Shown piece after piece: positions 6,838-8,439 of a DNA stretch of 8,439 bases; positions within the stretch are counted from its first letter, which is position 1; each line of letters begins with the position of its first letter. Source of the DNA: a bacterium. Lineage in GTDB: Bacteria; Bdellovibrionota_C; UBA2361; OMII01. The stretch covers positions 1 through 8,439 of the forward strand of contig JAFMIS010000099.1 of the NCBI GenBank assembly GCA_017853915.1, given 5' to 3'. A program made the position numbers and the translations under genes. The notes beneath the pieces are model-generated. The model was not told the origin of the DNA, searched no databases, and saw only the letters and a list, made by a program, of their open reading frames with translations.

Positions 6838-6844
6838 TACAATT

Positions 6845-7396
6845 ATGGAACGAACTTCTGGCAGCCAGATCTTCCCGCTCGGTTCAAAGTTGCCCACATT
6901 CCAACTGATGAATGTTGATGGTAGCACAATCGGATCTGATTACTTCCAGGGTGGCAAGGCGTACCTTGTCGCCTTTTTGTGTAATCACTGCCCGTATGTC
7001 AAAGGTAGTGAGGAGATGCTCATCGCAATTGTAAATAAGTTTGCCGCTGATGGTCTTAAGACGGTAACGATTAACAGTAACGACGCGCTGAAATATCCGG
7101 ATGATAGCTTCGATAAGATGCAGGAAAAGTCGCGCGAGATGTCGTTGCCGTACCCGTACCTGTATGACGAGTCTCAAGCAGTAGCTCGTAAATTTGACGC
7201 GGCGTGTACTCCAGAGTTTTTTCTCTTTGACTCTGGGCATACACTTGTTTATCACGGCACTATTAATGATAGCCCGCGGGATCCTACCAAGGTAACCAAA
7301 GACTATTTATCCCAGGCTATCATGGCTGTTATCGAGGGGCAGTTGCCCAATCCTCAATTCGTACATCCTTTAGGCTGCTCAATTAAATGGAGATGA
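6845..7396 (+). CDS. Thioredoxin-fold, peroxiredoxin-like (AhpC/TSA-type) protein
   Basis: A 183-aa protein of the small AhpC/TSA-related thioredoxin family whose members carry the F-x-CNHCP signature. Visible features are the N-terminal LGSKLPTFQLMNVDG (12-26), strand plus active site AFLCNHCPYVKG (43-54) with Cys46 and Cys49 as a CxxC pair, the cis-Pro region ACTPEFFLFD (120-129) with Cys121, and the terminal PLGCSIKW (175-182) with Cys178, a block also conserved in the family. It probably reduces peroxides or disulfides in the cytosol using thioredoxin-like electron donors, but the substrate is not known for this family. No signal peptide is seen. It ends two residues after the GCSIKW block, slightly shorter than relatives that continue with a Pro/Gly-rich tail. 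It lies 54 bp before transketolase with no terminator between, so some co-transcription is possible. Confidence 0.85.
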   Translation: MERTSGSQIFPLGSKLPTFQLMNVDGSTIGSDYFQGGKAYLVAFLCNHCPYVKGSEEMLIAIVNKFAADGLKTVTINSNDALKYPDDSFDKMQEKSREMSLPYPYLYDESQAVARKFDAACTPEFFLFDSGHTLVYHGTINDSPRDPTKVTKDYLSQAIMAVIEGQLPNPQFVHPLGCSIKWR

Positions 7397-7450
7397 GAGC
7401 AGGGGCATAAAGATACGAGCACGCGTTATTGATTTAGTTAGGAGAATATC

Positions 7451-8439
7451 ATGGCTTTAGACCTTAAAAACCTTCAGAGACTCGCCACTACAGTTCGAAC
7501 CCTTTCGATCGATGCTGTCCAGAAAGCCAATAGTGGTCATCCTGGGTTGCCGATGGGAGCGGCCGACTTTACCTCAGTGCTGTGGGCCAATTATCTGCGG
7601 TTCAATCCCAAGGATCCGCAGTGGGTGAATCGAGATAGGTTCGTGCTTTCAGCAGGACATGGCTGCATGCTCCTGTACTCTATGTTGAATCTTTTTGGCT
7701 ACGATGTGCCGATGAGTCAGATTCAGCAGTTCCGTCAATGGGAGAGCATTACTCCCGGACATCCTGAATTCGGTATAACCTCGGGAGTTGAGTGCACAAC
7801 GGGCCCGTTAGGACAGGGTGCGGCCAATAGTGTTGGCTTGGCCTTGTCGGCCAAGATGTTGGCAGCGCGCTACGGCGAGGATGTGTTCAATTACCGGGTC
7901 TTCGCCTTGGTGAGTGATGGAGACCTGATGGAGGGCGTTTCTGCTGAGGCTGGTTCGCTGGCGGGTCACATGCAGCTCGATAACCTGATTTATCTCTACG
8001 ACGATAATAAGATCTCGCTCGCTGGTGAGACTGAATTGTGTTTCACGGAATCTGTAGCTAAACGGTACGAGGCCTACGGTTGGTTCGTTCAGAGCTGCGA
8101 TGGGCACAACATGGAGGAGGTGGCCGCGTGCCTGGATAAAGCAGTTGCCAATAGAGGCAAGCCGAGCCTTATTTGTTGCAGAACGATTCTCGGGTTCGGT
8201 AGTCCGAATAAGAAAAATACACACGAAGCGCACGGTGCGCCGCTTGGCGCCGATGAGGTCAAGGCGACGAAGAAGAACCTGGGCTGGCCCGAGGACGCGC
8301 AGTTCCTGGTGCCAGAGGATGTGCAGTCGTACATCGCGGGGCTCGTGGAGAAGAAAGCCCAAGCCCACTCGACCTGGAAACAGAGCTTTGAGAAGTGGCG
8401 CGCTTCTCACGAAGACCTGGCCAAGCAGCTCGATGCGCA
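7451..8439 (+). CDS. tkt: Transketolase, N-terminal part (runs off the window edge)
   Basis: A ThDP- and Mg-dependent enzyme of the non-oxidative pentose phosphate pathway (and the Calvin cycle where present) that moves two-carbon ketol units between sugar phosphates. The first 329 residues of an expected 650-690 are present and the reading frame stays open to the edge. Visible motifs are SGHPGLPMG (28-36, His30), LSAGHG (67-72), TTGPLGQG (116-123), the ThDP/Mg motif SDGDLMEG (155-162) through YDDN (183-186) with Asp156 and Asn186, and HGAPLG (261-266, His261). The usual leading Gly of the GDG motif is Ser here, a replacement that I believe occurs in bacterial transketolases. The ATG follows the strong SD AGGAGA (7440-7445) at 5-nt spacing. 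The minus-strand frames opposite it are shadows. The product is secure; the C-terminal pyrimidine-binding and third domains are outside the window. Confidence 0.95.
   Translation, partial: MALDLKNLQRLATTVRTLSIDAVQKANSGHPGLPMGAADFTSVLWANYLRFNPKDPQWVNRDRFVLSAGHGCMLLYSMLNLFGYDVPMSQIQQFRQWESITPGHPEFGITSGVECTTGPLGQGAANSVGLALSAKMLAARYGEDVFNYRVFALVSDGDLMEGVSAEAGSLAGHMQLDNLIYLYDDNKISLAGETELCFTESVAKRYEAYGWFVQSCDGHNMEEVAACLDKAVANRGKPSLICCRTILGFGSPNKKNTHEAHGAPLGADEVKATKKNLGWPEDAQFLVPEDVQSYIAGLVEKKAQAHSTWKQSFEKWRASHEDLAKQLDA

Larger units (their letters stand above)
6477..6844. other. 368-bp gene-free region with several inverted repeats
   Basis: No gene is supported on either strand. A minus-strand open frame (6528-6842) and an upstream in-frame plus extension from a TTG at 6623 exist, but neither shows a known motif. 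The region holds overlapping inverted repeats around 6643-6673, an imperfect repeat GGTAATC/GATAACC near 6742-6760, and two small hairpins near 6773-6802. No tRNA-like cloverleaf was recognised. Most likely it is the regulatory leader of the peroxiredoxin-like gene that follows. Confidence 0.45.

Noticed and set aside
6528..6842. 104-aa minus-strand frame in the intergenic region
   Set aside because: No SD or motif was seen, and the peptide composition looks random (rich in Arg, Pro, Ser). It overlaps the better-supported promoter and leader signals.
7808..8410. 200-aa open frame on the minus strand
   Set aside because: It lies wholly opposite the transketolase gene, whose motifs are unmistakable. 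It has no SD or family motif and is a frame shadow.
1..8439. Defence system, CRISPR array, insertion sequence or phage cargo
   Set aside because: There are no direct-repeat arrays, transposase or integrase motifs, terminal inverted repeats or target duplications. The genes are conserved housekeeping or common metabolic families of even composition.

Overview
The window is an ordinary-looking bacterial chromosomal segment of intermediate G+C (estimated by eye, not counted). It has standard start codons, purine-rich Shine-Dalgarno (SD) sites and housekeeping genes. The proteins are clearly bacterial, and the type IIA topoisomerase pair is of the proteobacteria-like topoisomerase IV sort. I cannot name the phylum safely: the A subunit lacks a recognisable GyrA box, and the alpha/beta hydrolase resembles proteins I associate with Bacteroidetes and other Gram-negative groups. 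No mobile element, phage gene, CRISPR array, tRNA or rRNA was seen.

Layout: positions 1-165 are non-coding, with a very GC-rich hairpin (59-77) and a 13-bp palindrome (98-110). A thymidylate kinase gene (tmk, 166-831) lies on the minus strand. A 197-bp divergent intergenic region follows, then a tandem plus-strand pair for the A and B subunits of a type IIA topoisomerase (parC-like 1029-3353, parE-like 3399-5327). These two are separated by 45 bp with no terminator and are probably one operon. A GC-rich hairpin and a roughly 280-bp AT-richer intergenic stretch lead to an alpha/beta-fold hydrolase (5610-6476). A second gene-free stretch of 368 bp (6477-6844) contains a candidate promoter whose -10 lies inside an inverted repeat, plus two short hairpins. 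It precedes a small thioredoxin-fold, peroxiredoxin-like protein (6845-7396). A transketolase gene (tkt) starts at 7451 and runs off the right edge, so only its N-terminal half is present.

How they work together: tmk and the topoisomerase pair share a DNA-replication theme (dTTP supply; decatenation and supercoil management) but are divergently oriented. The hydrolase, the redox protein and the transketolase form a loosely spaced co-directional run of metabolic and stress-type genes with no clear single pathway. I did not find a convincing novel multi-gene system. The most interesting signals are the atypical A subunit (Val at the quinolone-contact Ser position, no GyrA box, low-complexity insert between blades) and the structured leader upstream of the peroxiredoxin-like gene.
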